From positions 188,035,703 through 188,099,702 of the forward strand of contig NC_058519.1 of assembly GCF_904849725.1 (NCBI RefSeq): a stretch of DNA of 64,000 nucleotides. The letters are read 5' to 3'. Of this stretch, positions 54,316-64,000 are shown piece by piece (within the stretch, counting starts at the first letter, position 1; each line of letters opens with the position of its first letter). The DNA is from Hordeum vulgare subsp. vulgare (taxonomy: Eukaryota > Streptophyta > Magnoliopsida > Poales > Poaceae). Under the pieces are notes generated by a model. The model was given only the letters and a program-made list of their open reading frames with translations. It did not search any database and was not told the DNA's origin. Both the position numbers and the translations under genes were made by a program.

Positions 54316-56906
54316 GGGTCCCACTGGTCAGGTTTGACTTTCAACGGCGAGATTGACCTGCTGATGTCATGCTGATGCAGTAATTCAATTTCTGTTTTAA
54401 AACAATTCCAGAATAAGTTCAAAACTTTGGAAATTCATAGAAAAATAAATGTAACTCCAAATTTGACAAATAATATATGTAAAATGATCAAAAAAATTCT
54501 ATGAACACAATGGTGCTACTTTCATGCATGTCAAACAAAGTTATGAAACAGCATGAGGTCAAATCAATTAAAGGAATTTAATAAATGTTCTACTTTAAGT
54601 AATAGTTGAACTTGAATTCAAATCAGCATCAAACCAAATGTTTGATAGCCACACTAGCTCATGCTACATTTCATTTCATGCTATGATCATGCATCATATT
54701 GTTGCATATGAATGATACTGATTATCGCTATTATTTTGGTAAGCTTTGCCCTTGCGGATACGTCCGAATATCCGACTGACGGATTTAATTCTTCCGCTGA
54801 GCAACAAGGCAAGCACCCTTTTGATCATCCCGATATAATCCCATGTTCCCGTTCCTCCTCGAACTTATTGCATTAGGACAAAATATTTCAAATGCTTTAC
54901 TTCTGTAGCTGAACCTATTCCTTTGCATGACCTATCATTGTCACAGTAAATAGCCAAAACCTTGCAACCTAGCATACCTGGTAGTTGCTTGAGCCTTGAT
55001 GTGTCTTATCTTTCTATGCTTGCTATGCCTAGAGTTGTGTCGGGTCTGTTTCATGTGGGTGATGAACATGAATGGATGAATGTGTTCTAGTGACAAAGAC
55101 TAAGGGTGGAACCTGATTTGGTAAAGCTACCGATGAAAGCCTATGTAGGAGTACATGGTGGGTTGTTTCATTGGAACCGTCCTAAGGAACTGAGTTCCGT
55201 GTATGTAATCCAATACTAGTTACTACCACATGCTGGGCCCTGAAATGTGATCCCGCTTGACCTACTAATCGCCTAGTAGTCGGTCCAGGAGTTGCAAGTA
55301 GTTTCTGGTGTTTATAGTCAGGCTGGAAGTCGTGCATAGTGCTGACCTTAGAGGTGGGCTATGATGCGGTAGGCTGTGGCATGGTGTACCAAGTGGCACT
55401 CGGATGGTGGGCTTGGGAACCCTGCACACATCGTTTGGGTCCGTAGTGGAAACCCCGGCCAGACTTCCGTGCGGGTTCACTTTCAAATACGCGATAAACC
55501 TAGACTAGGTATTAGTGTGGTTAACGGTTGTGGCCGACTCCCTCGCTGGGCTTCCGCTTGAAGGTTACCGAGGTGCATGACGTGCATGTGGTGATAAGTG
55601 GCGAGAGCGTGTGTGAAAAAGTACACCCATGCAGGGTTATGATCTATTTGAATAGCCGCGTCCACGGATATGGACTACTTGGAGACATATGTTGTTCATA
55701 GATAACTTTAATGGCTACTCATAAAAGTATCAAGATAAGTGTGAGTATCATGTATGGCATTTCCCTAGGGAGACAGAAAGGAGTCCATGATAGTGTATTG
55801 TTGTGGTGGTAGTGGACTCGTGTACGACTTATCAAAGTTGTTTAAAACTATTTAAAATTGTACTTTAGTCTAGCTAAGAGTCAAAGCTGGCTTGCTGCAT
55901 GAAACCCCGCAACCCCCTTATTGATACATGTGCATGTGTAGATAGATCTGTTCTAAAGTCTCATTGAGTACCTTTGTACTCATGTTTGTTTAATAAATGT
56001 TTCAGAAGATACCCATGAGCCAACATGTGGGTTCTACCTAGACCTCGATGATGACGAGTAGCTGGTGTCCCAGCTACGACCTGGCCCCTTTCAAAAGGGA
56101 TCTGTAGATAGTCTGGCTTTATGCCTTTTCCTTTCAACTGTTTGTACTCAGACAGCTTTAATGCTTCCGCTTGGTTTGTATTACTTTGCTTGTATGACTT
56201 AAGTGTCGGGTCAGGTGACCCCTACCTGTATGAACTTAATATGGAAGACTCTTCCGAGTCTTCTAAAATAAATGTTGTGATGTTGTATGGTTATGTTGTG
56301 ATGCCATTGTTGTATCTATGCATATCAGGTATGTCATGCATACGTGTGATGCACTGTGATATGTATGGGATTCGACACCTAGTCGTATGCCCTTAGTAGC
56401 TCTCTATACAGAGAAATGCCACTTTGTGTTTCCACCGAGCCTTGGTAGTTCGCTACTTATCCGGACACATTGGTTGACTGGCATGTATCCTTCTTAGTTG
56501 TTGTGTCTGTCCCTACGGGGAAATTTCACGCGGTGTAATGGTGTCCTTGTAGCTTGCTATGACTCGTCTACACTCGCTGATGACCGACACCTGCTTTGTT
56601 GGGTTATGTATGCATGTCTCTGTACAGTTGCGCCACTTGAGTTTATGACTAGTTATGTCGACCCGGGTTCTTTCTCGTTGGAATGCTAGCGACACAATTG
56701 CATACATGAGTCAAAAGGCGCAAACGGTCCCGGCTAAGGTAAGGTGGCAGCCGTGGGGTTAACCGTGCGTGAGACGGCAAAGGGATGCGATGTGTTACAG
56801 GCTGGATTCCTATGGCTTAGGATCGGGGTCCCGACATCGACACTCTTACTTATCTAAAAAGGCTACAAACGATCGCATGCACTTGTGGGTTATGGAGACC
56901 TTTTTG

Positions 56907-56924
56907 TGGCGCCGTTGCCGGGGA
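56907..56924 (+). other. Primer-binding site of F (tRNA-Asp)
   Basis: TGGCGCCGTTGCCGGGGA, a perfect 18-base complement to the plant tRNA-Asp(GUC) 3' end, shortly after the resumed 5' LTR end at about 56895. Confidence 0.9.
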
Positions 56925-57026
56925 GCAATAGCGTAGTGGTGTATATTCTCGTGTGTGCTTGTTTGCTTTATCACTAATTTATTTTTATTTTCTGTTCTTA
57001 GTTGTTTTACATCTTTAGTTAGGGAT

Positions 57027-58359
57027 ATGGAAAACCCCCACCAAAAAATTAGTTGTACTTGCTACTCATGGAGATGGGGAACTTCCTAAAACCCTCGATG
57101 GTGGTTGTGTGAAACACATTCATTACTGCTTTGATAATCCTGATAAATGCTCATTCGACTTGATAATGGGAGACACATTGGATCAACGTGAGTACGTTAG
57201 GATTTATCGCTTGTCTTTAAAAGGGAAACACCTATGGGACAAAATTAAAATGTTGCGTTGGTACGATTGGGATTTATGCATGAGAAGTGATTATACTTGT
57301 TGCTCTAAGAGTAAGGGTCTACAACTTACCTTTTGATGTGAATCTAATGATAATAAAACTTTGGCTTCTTATGCTAATGGTATATATGATTACTATGATG
57401 TGGAACAAATAGAAGAATTTGTTTATTTTAAGGGTGCATAAGAAATTTCTTCTTTGATTGAAATGTATGATTATATTCCTTAAAAATATGTAAAATTTGC
57501 CATACTTAAATATTACTATGAGAATTATGAATACAATGCTGATATTAATGAATTTATTGAAAGAATGACTCGTTCCTTGGAAGATAATAATACTTTGCAA
57601 GAATCTATGGAAGATGAAATTGCCGAAACTCTGATCTCATTAGATGAAAAAGACGATGAGGAGAGTGGAGAACAAAAGGATAAAGAGCGTATTTGCTACC
57701 CGTGCCTGCCTTCTAATGAGAGTTACTCTTGAACTCATAAATTATGTAATTTCCCTTCATGCTTACTGAAGGTTGAATGCTATGATAATTGCTATGATCC
57801 CTTGGATCCATTTGAAATATCCCTCTTTGATGAACTTGATGGTTGATATGCTTGTGGCCATGATGCCAATATGAATTATGCTTATGAAGATGAACTTGCT
57901 ATAATTCATTATCTTAAGCATGAAATTATTACTATTGCACCCACACATGATAGTCCTATTATATTTTTGGTTTCTCCCAACTACATGATATCGGAGAAGT
58001 TTGAAGTTATTAAGGATTATATTGCTGGGTTGCATTTTACCACTACACATGCTGATTTTGATGAATATAATATGAATGTGCTTGCTGCTCCTACTTGCAA
58101 TTATTATGAGAGAGGAACAAAACCTTCACCTCTTTATGTTTCCAATATGATAAAATTGCAAGAAACTACTTATGCTATGTATTGGCCTTTACTTTGTGTG
58201 AATGAATTGTTTTTGTATGACATGCCAATGCATAGGAAGAGAGTTATACTTTGTTGTTACATGATATACGTTGCTTTGTGCTCACTACTAAATAACAAAT
58301 CAGTGTTAATCAAAATTGGTTTTGATATACCTTGGGATCCGGGTGGATCAATTACTTAA
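57027..58359 (+). pseudogene. Gag-like ORF of element F, one frame with five nonsense codons
   Basis: A possible ATG lies at 57027, with a frame change before 57109. From 57109 to 58359 one frame of 417 codons is kept without indels but holds stops at about 57334, 57439, 57481, 57730 and 57844. The start has NPDKCSFDLIMGDTLDQREY and RIYRLSLKGKHLWDKI, which resembles the Athila gag core. The end (57871-58359) has CNYYERGTKPSPLYVSNMIK, MHRKRVILCCYMIYVAL and IPWDPGGS, a stretch I recall from non-autonomous Triticeae gypsy elements. No protease active site or zinc finger is seen. Function beyond gag-like is unknown. Confidence 0.7.
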
Positions 58360-61294
58360 GCACCATATGCCTAGCTTAATGGCTTTAAAGAAAGCGTTGT
58401 CAGGAAGACAACCCGGAAGTTTTAGAGAGTCATTTTGTTCTGTTGTGTGCTTTTAAAATATTTTAAAACAAAAAAATAAAGTCGGGAACCTAAACCTTTT
58501 TCAAAAATAAAAGTGAAAGTGAGAAGGACGAGCACCGTTGAAGTGGGGGCTAGCCTTGAACTTTGTTCATGCCCATGGAAACTTTGTGAATCTCGATTGC
58601 ATAAACTTTGGAACAAAAATAATTATCCCCTTGTGAAAATACATTCTATTATAATACCAATATTTACCTTTAGGATGTTTGAATTGCTAGTTTGATATTT
58701 GTTCTGCAAAAACGGAAACATTGGCTGTTGTGTTTGATTTTTCATATTTTACTAGAATGTCAAAAAAATCTGGAATTTTTACACAATACGTTTATATAGA
58801 TTTTTTACAATGTAATAAAGTTTCATAAATTTTTATGTTACAGAATTATAAGATTCATCTGCATCTTTACAAACTGTCCCATTTTTCACAGTTTGCTGTT
58901 ATAGTTGCTTTGCATGCTTATGTTTTGAATTCTTGTTGAGCCTGTTACTTGAGAACCATAGAATTGTGATAAAATATAGTGGTTAATGTTATGGCAGGAC
59001 ATGACGAGAGTTGATGTTTTATGAACTATCCTCTCTAATGAAAGTTCTATGAAGTTTTGTGTGAATGAAGTGTTCGAAGATGGAGGAGGTATTGATATGA
59101 GAAGAATAAGGAGAGAGAAGAGTTCAAACCTGGGGATTCCACAGGCACCCTAAGTAAATATTCAAGGAGACTCAAGCGTCTAAGCTTGGGGATGCCTTGG
59201 AAGGCATCTCATCTTTCTTCTTCAACAACTATCGCTATGTTTTGGTTTTTGTTTTTTCACATGATATGCGTAAATTCTTGGAGTGTCGTGTGCTTTTATT
59301 TTACTTTCATAAATGCACCATGCTGGTATGGGAAAGTTCATGGTTGATTTATAGAAGCTCTTTGCACTTCACTTATATATTTTGGGTATGGCTTTATAGA
59401 ATGCTTCATGTGCTCCACTTATATCATTGAAAGTTGGATGCATGTTTCTCTACATATAGAAAATCATTATTTTAAGAACGCTCTTTTGCTTCACTTATAT
59501 TTATTAGAGCGTGATCTTTTGTACAAATAAATAAACTCTCATTCTTCACTTATATTTTTTGAGATTTAATAAATAGTGACGGTAATTTGCATGCGTTATA
59601 AGACTAGTCCAAAAATAATAGGTATTTAAGGAGTGATAATCAAAACCTTCATGTAGCACACTAAAGAGAAATTATGGGTTAATGATATTGATGATATTGA
59701 TGTGGTAATGTGAAAGGGTGTGGGTGCATCATTTTTGATTCATAGAAGTGCCAGTATTAAGAGGTGTTAAACTTCTTGTTCACCTAAAAATTAAAGGGCA
59801 TGGTGATGATGTGTGATCATTTCTATTCCTCTTTGAAATCATAGTGTTGTTTCGAGTCCGAATCATGTGATGGTTAATTTTTCCCAACGCTATCTCTCGG
59901 GACATACGAGTAGTACTTTGATTTGAGATAAAACTAATTAAAATTTCCATAAGTATATGAGTTCTTTATGACAAATGTTACACCACGGATATACCCACTC
60001 TCACCTCCACATATTTTCTAGCCTCTTCGGCGCCGTGCATTGCCCATTCTCACCTCAAGGATCGGTGCAACTTTTGCCGGTGCATCCAAACCTCGTGACA
60101 GATACGCTCTATTGCAGATAAGCCTCATTATATCTTCCACAAAACAGCCACCATACCTACCTATCATATAATTTCATTGCCATTCCATGATATATTGCCA
60201 TGCATCTTCCACCGTCACTTCATATGACTTGTACTTCCATTATCATATTGCTTTGCATGATCGTAAGATCGATAGCATGATATTTCCATGGCTTGCCCAT
60301 TTTTTGCTATATTTTTCAACACTAGATCATTTCACATCCTAGTACACTACCAGAGTCATTCTTATAGAGTCATATCTTCCTACCAATATTTCATATCGAG
60401 TTGTAAGTAAATAAAAGTGTGATGATCATCATTATTACAGTATTATCCGAGTGAGGAAATAAAAATGGGGGAGGCCAAATGAGCCCACCATAAATAATGA
60501 GGAGGAAAAAAGGAAAAAAGGCCCACCGTGAAAAAGATAAAAATAAACAAATAAATGAGAGAAAAAGAGAGAAGGGACTTTGCTACTATCCTTTACCACA
60601 CTTGTGCCTCAAAGTGCCACCATGTTCTTCATATAGAGAGTGCTAGTGGGAATTATTCATTATATAACTTGGCATTTTATATTCCGATGACGGGCGTCCT
60701 CAAATGCGGGAGGTCTTCATGAAAAAGCAAGTTAGATGCACACCCATTTAGCTTCAGTCGAGCTTTCATACACTTATAGCTCTATTGCATCCGTTGGATG
60801 GCAATCCCTACTCCTCGCATTGACATCTATTGATGGGCATATCCATAGCCTATTGATACGCCGAGTTGATGCGGGACTTTCTTCTCCACTTTTACCACTT
60901 TGAAACCTACCACCATATTCCATTCCACATATATGCTATGCCCATGGTTCACCCTCATGTATTGTGTGAAGCATAAAAAGTTTGTGCATATTGAAAAAGT
61001 ACGATCCAATTGCCTGACTTGGGCACCGTGGTGCTTGACATTTGTATTAATGTGGTGAGGATGACGTCAGGCCTTGCTAATATAATAGGATGAATGGGGG
61101 TTAACATTCTTTGAGGATAGTATACTTTGAAAGATTGATGATTTTGCTACTTGTTCTTAGAAGTATTACGATGTCAATGTTTGTTAATTTTTTATTTCTA
61201 ATTGAGAATGCATGCAAAACATTACATATTGGGTAGCCTATCACATCAAAAATTCTGTGTTTATCATTTACCTACTCGAGGACGAGCAGGAATT
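58360..61294 (+). other. Noncoding 3' region of F
   Basis: 2.9 kb with no credible ORF. It shares motifs with the 3' regions of G1 and G2: an internal polypurine-tract copy AAGCTTGGGGATGC (59182-59195), a GATGCCTT/AAGGCATC hairpin (59191-59208), CTTCACTTATAT motifs (59350-59560), and ACTCGAGGACGAGCAGG before the tract. Confidence 0.75.
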
Positions 61295-61309
61295 CAGCTT
61301 GGGGAAGCT
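61295..61309 (+). other. Polypurine tract of F
   Basis: CAGCTTGGGGAAGCT directly before TGATACGTCTCC at 61310, slightly degraded relative to the internal copy. Confidence 0.75.
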
Positions 61310-62863
61310 TGATACGTCTCCAACATATCTACAATTTTTTATTGTTCCATGTTATTAGATTTTCATTCTAGGACTCTTTTTGATTAATTATTTACCAATT
61401 TACATTATTTTTGAGCACTAGCTTATTGACCTAGTGCCCAGTGTGAGTTCCTATTTTTTTTGTGTTTTTTGTTTTACATAAAATCGATATGGAACTGACT
61501 CCAAGCGCGATAAAAATTTATGGAGATTTTTTTGGAATACTTGAGAATTTTTTAGCGGCAATAAACGCAACACGGTGCCCGAGGGAGGCACAAGCCAACA
61601 GGGTGCAGCCTGGGGGCGCCCTGATGGCTTGTGCCCACCCCATAAGTTGATTGAGGCTCTCCTGTTGCTGCAAGATAGATATTTTCGCGATAAAAACCCC
61701 CTCAAAATTTCAGCCCGGTCGTAGTTACGGATCTCCAGATATTTAAGAAATGATGAAGGGCCAGAAAACTGGTCGCTGAAACACGAGAGAAACTAAGATG
61801 GAGAAATCCAATCTTGGAGGGGTTGTTGCCCTCTCGGAGCCATGGCGGCCATGGACTAGAGGAGAAACTCTCCTCCCACCTAGGGAGGAGGCCAAGTAAG
61901 AAGAAGAAGGAGGGGGGATCTCTCCCCCTCTCTCCTTATTGCGTCGGAGCGCCACCAGGGCAATCATCGTGACGGCGATCTACACCAACAACTTCGCCAC
62001 CGTCATCACCACCACCATCACCTTCCCTCGTCTATCTTTAGTGGTCCACTCTCCCGCATCCGGTTGTACCCCTACTTGAATATGGTGCTTAATACTATAT
62101 ATTATTATCATACGATGTGTGGCTATCCTATGATGTTTGAGTAGTTCCTTCTTGTCATATGGGTTGATTGATGACCTTGATTGATTTGAGTTGTGTGGTT
62201 TATATTGGTGTTGTCCTAAGGTGCTTTCCGTGATGCGCACACGTGAAATATTCGTGCTGGAGGGTTTGCAATATGTGCATGATTCGCTTATAGTGGGTGG
62301 CTTGAGTGACAGAAGCTTACACCCAAGTAAGGGAGTTGTTTGCGTATGGGAGTAAAGGGGACTTTGTGTTCAATACTATGGTTGGATTTTACCTTAATGA
62401 TCATTAGTAGTTGCAGATTTTTGCTAGAGTTGCAATCATAAGTGCATATGAACCAAGTACGAGAATTTTATTAGCGTATGGTTCTACCTCATATAAAACT
62501 CGAATAATGATTACGGTCTAGTTATCAATAGCCTAGGACAACTTGCAAATCCTACCAGCACTTTTCCACACTGTCTATATTTAATTTATTGTTCTTGTAT
62601 TATAACAACAGCTATCTTTTATTTCCACGTTCTTTATTACCTTGTAAACTTATATATTACACATACTAAGTACTTCTAGTTCCCTTCCCGCAAAATAGTT
62701 TCATATTTGTTCTAGGTAAAGTAAGCATTACTGTGGGGAAAGTTTTGTCGGTGGTCGATAGAACTTGAGAGAATATTAATTCTACCTTTAGCTTCTCGTT
62801 AGGTTTGACACTTTTACTTATCAAAAAATGCTACAAACAGTCCCCTACTCTTGTGGGTTATGA
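61310..62863 (+). repeat. 3' LTR of F
   Basis: TGATACGTCTCCAACATATC to ...TTGTGGGTTATGA, 1554 bp. The last base is uncertain, since both LTR ends have drifted from TCA. Collinear with 36834-38326 plus 56842-56895. Confidence 0.85.
61587..61635. promoter_or_regulatory. LTR stem-loop, F 3' LTR
   Basis: Perfect arms GGCACAAGCC (61587-61596) and GGCTTGTGCC (61626-61635), upstream of TATA-like GATAAAA at about 61689. Confidence 0.7.
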
Positions 62864-62867
62864 ACCC

Positions 62868-63420
62868 TTTTTTGTAAGTTTAGCCGGATCTAACCCCGCT
62901 TAAATTTTTCTTAATATGAGACCCTTTTCCTAGCACCAAGGGGTATGGCTGTAGAGTTACATACCCTACCGCCTGGGCCATTGGAGGTATGATAACAGAA
63001 GCAGTCATGTGCCTAATGGCATGGTGCTGACATGGCAGATGACCTATCTCTGGAGCCTTTGGCGGTAGGCTGTAACAACCTACCACCGACGCCTTTGGTG
63101 GCGGGAGGCCATATTATTCTAGGTCTGCGTATTGGAACATGTAATCGCAGATTTTTTTGCGGTAAGTTTACACAACCTACCAAAAAGGACCTTGGCGGTA
63201 GGGTGTGATCATAGTGCATTTTTTGCACGCAACTTGTAGTTTGTCGGTTCAAATTTTTTGCCGCATGAATATTGTAGACTTAAAAACATAAAATATGTAG
63301 ACTAACACAATATAACATGTATCACACCTTGATACGAATAATAGTTCAACTAAGAAACATAACACAAATCCAAATAGTAGTAAATACTTTCACATAGCAA
63401 ATAGTTTCATGAAGCCAACA
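62868..63420. other. Unassigned transposon-like DNA with alternating CCTACCGCC/GGCGGTAGG motifs
   Basis: No gene. Copies or near copies of the 9-mer in both orientations occur at about 62968 (CCTACCGCC), 63061 (GGCGGTAGG), 63079 (CCTACCACC), 63160 (GCGGTAAG) and 63192 (GGCGGTAGG). It may be the flank of the transposon that carries the exon downstream. Confidence 0.45.
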
Positions 63421-63429
63421 TAAATAGTT

Positions 63430-64000
63430 TCACTAAGAGGCAGTAGCTCAAAGGCAAGAACTTGACTTGCTCCTCGCCCTCTTGGATATATGATCCTCGT
63501 TGTTTTTTGAGTGGATCTCACCCGCCTTCTTCTTGTGCCGAGGACGGCGCGCTCTCTGAAACAGGGATGGGTTTGCCAAATCGCTCTTCGTCAAATTCCT
63601 CGTCTCAAGCTGGGTTATCTGAGTTGGTGGAGATCCTTCATTGTCATCTTACTCCTCCCCCTCCTCCTCCTTGTCTTCTTCATCTTTACCTTCTTCCTCC
63701 TCGTCCTCCTCAACCACCCTAAATGATGAGACAACATGGCTCGATGAAACGAGGCTGCGCATCGGGGCTGCACGGGCATAAGTATCAGTAGAGCTAGCAC
63801 ACCCAAAGCAGGCCCACGAGCTTGTGACATTTGTTGATGAAGTTCTGCAATAAGAATGAAACAAGAATATAATACGGATCAAGTTTATAATTACGAACGA
63901 ACACGATCATAAGAAAGAATGAGAGTGTATTCGGCTAGATGTTACCTTCACCTTTCCCCTCAACTTCTTCTTGGTATCTCGAGACCCAGAGGAAGAACTT
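63430..64000 (-). pseudogene. C-terminal exons of a transposon-type protein with acidic tail (partial, runs off the window)
   Basis: On the minus strand from 64000: FLWVSRYQEEVEGKGE, then a likely intron with donor GTAACATC at about 63945 and acceptor TTGCAG near 63845. The next exon reads SWACFGCASSTDTYARAAPM, an acidic run (EEDEEEEGKDEEDKEEEGEE), a stop at about 63649, and in the same frame PPTQITQLETRNLTKSDLAN and RARRPRHKKKAGEIHSKNNE, ending near 63460. This tail resembles repeated Triticeae transposon proteins (possibly plant-mobile-domain or Mutator-like), from memory. The N-terminal domain lies outside the window, so I cannot name it firmly. Confidence 0.45.

Larger units (their letters stand above)
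38327..56836 (+). repeat. Solo LTR H (~4.05 kb gypsy LTR, possibly Sukkula/Erika-type), split by element E
   Basis: Begins TGTCACATCCCTAGCTTCC at 38327 and ends ATCGGGGTCCCGACA at 56836, flanked by TCGAC at 38322-38326 and 56837-56841 (exact). Removing E (39859-54315 plus one TSD copy) leaves about 4048 bp with no primer site, polypurine tract, second LTR or coding domain, so it is a solo LTR. The length and the end (GTTAACCGTGCGTGAGACGG...GGGGTCCCGACA) recall the long LTRs of barley/wheat Sukkula-like elements, from memory only. Frames inside it (38788-39752, 55265-56707) are not credible genes. Confidence 0.82.
36834..62863 (+). mobile_element. Element F: old non-autonomous Athila-type gypsy retrotransposon, host of H, E and G3
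   Basis: 5' LTR 36834-38326 continued at 56842-56895, tRNA-Asp primer site at 56907-56924, one gag-like frame with stops (57027-58359), a 2.9-kb noncoding 3' region, polypurine tract (61295-61309) and 3' LTR 61310-62863. No pol. The two LTRs total about 1551 and 1554 bp. The flanks are GACCC (36829-36833) and AACCC (62863-62867), an imperfect TSD. Without the insertions it is about 7.5 kb. Confidence 0.82.

Noticed and set aside
55265..56707. Short frames in the right part of H, some with plausible composition
   Set aside because: No domain recognised, frames on opposite strands overlap, and all are within LTR sequence.
38327..56836. H as a complete retrotransposon with internal domain
   Set aside because: After removing E there is one TG...CA unit of ~4 kb between exact TSDs, and no primer site, polypurine tract or coding domain.
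1..64000. tRNA, rRNA or single-copy cellular genes
   Set aside because: None seen. tRNA-like matches are only the primer-binding sites of the retrotransposons.

Overview
This window looks like intergenic DNA from a Triticeae grass (wheat, Aegilops, barley or rye group). I see no cellular gene, tRNA, rRNA or CRISPR array. Almost all of it is LTR retrotransposons nested in one another. The call rests on Angela/BARE/WIS-type copia LTRs (TGTTGGAAAT...CCCCAACA, initiator-Met primer site) and on several Athila-type Ty3/gypsy families with LTRs starting TGATACG and primer sites complementary to the 3' end of plant tRNA-Asp(GUC). Family names are from memory. Boundaries come from the sequence: terminal motifs, paired LTRs, primer sites, polypurine tracts and target-site duplications (TSDs).

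Left stack, all on the minus strand. Element A (Angela-like, left edge to 29702) is interrupted by a second Angela-like element, B (2114-27171). B carries two gag-only gypsy insertions: G1 (8082-15941, TSD ATCTA) beside its gag start and G2 (18136-26324) in its 5' LTR. B's gag-pol is a row of broken fragments (4096-8074). A keeps only the end of pol and its leader, and no TSD flanks B, so the A/B junctions were probably reshaped by recombination.

Middle (29703-36833). Remnant K is a gypsy element with an antisense, intron-bearing ORF of the 'putative gypsy type transposon' kind and a plus-strand LTR end at 34318. A solo LTR, J (31291-33005), interrupts the ORF. A PIF/Harbinger-type DNA transposon (34998-36695, TSD TAA) follows.

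Right stack, all on the plus strand. Non-autonomous gypsy F (36834-62863) has its 5' LTR split by a 4-kb solo LTR, H (TSD TCGAC). H is split by E (39859-54315, TSD GGGTC), the only element with a nearly complete gag-PR-RT-RNaseH-IN set plus an extra ORF. E is split by gag-only G3 (47448-51886, TSD TGCAT). Past F, the last 1.1 kb holds a minus-strand transposon-type exon with an acidic tail.

E could in principle be the kind of autonomous element that mobilises gag-only relatives such as G1-G3, which share its tRNA-Asp priming and LTR layout. Every coding region here has stops or frameshifts, so nothing looks active. The structures most worth a second look are internal copies of each family's own polypurine tract, primer-site-like repeats inside the G LTR ends, and a shared stem-loop about 35 bp upstream of the LTR TATA box.
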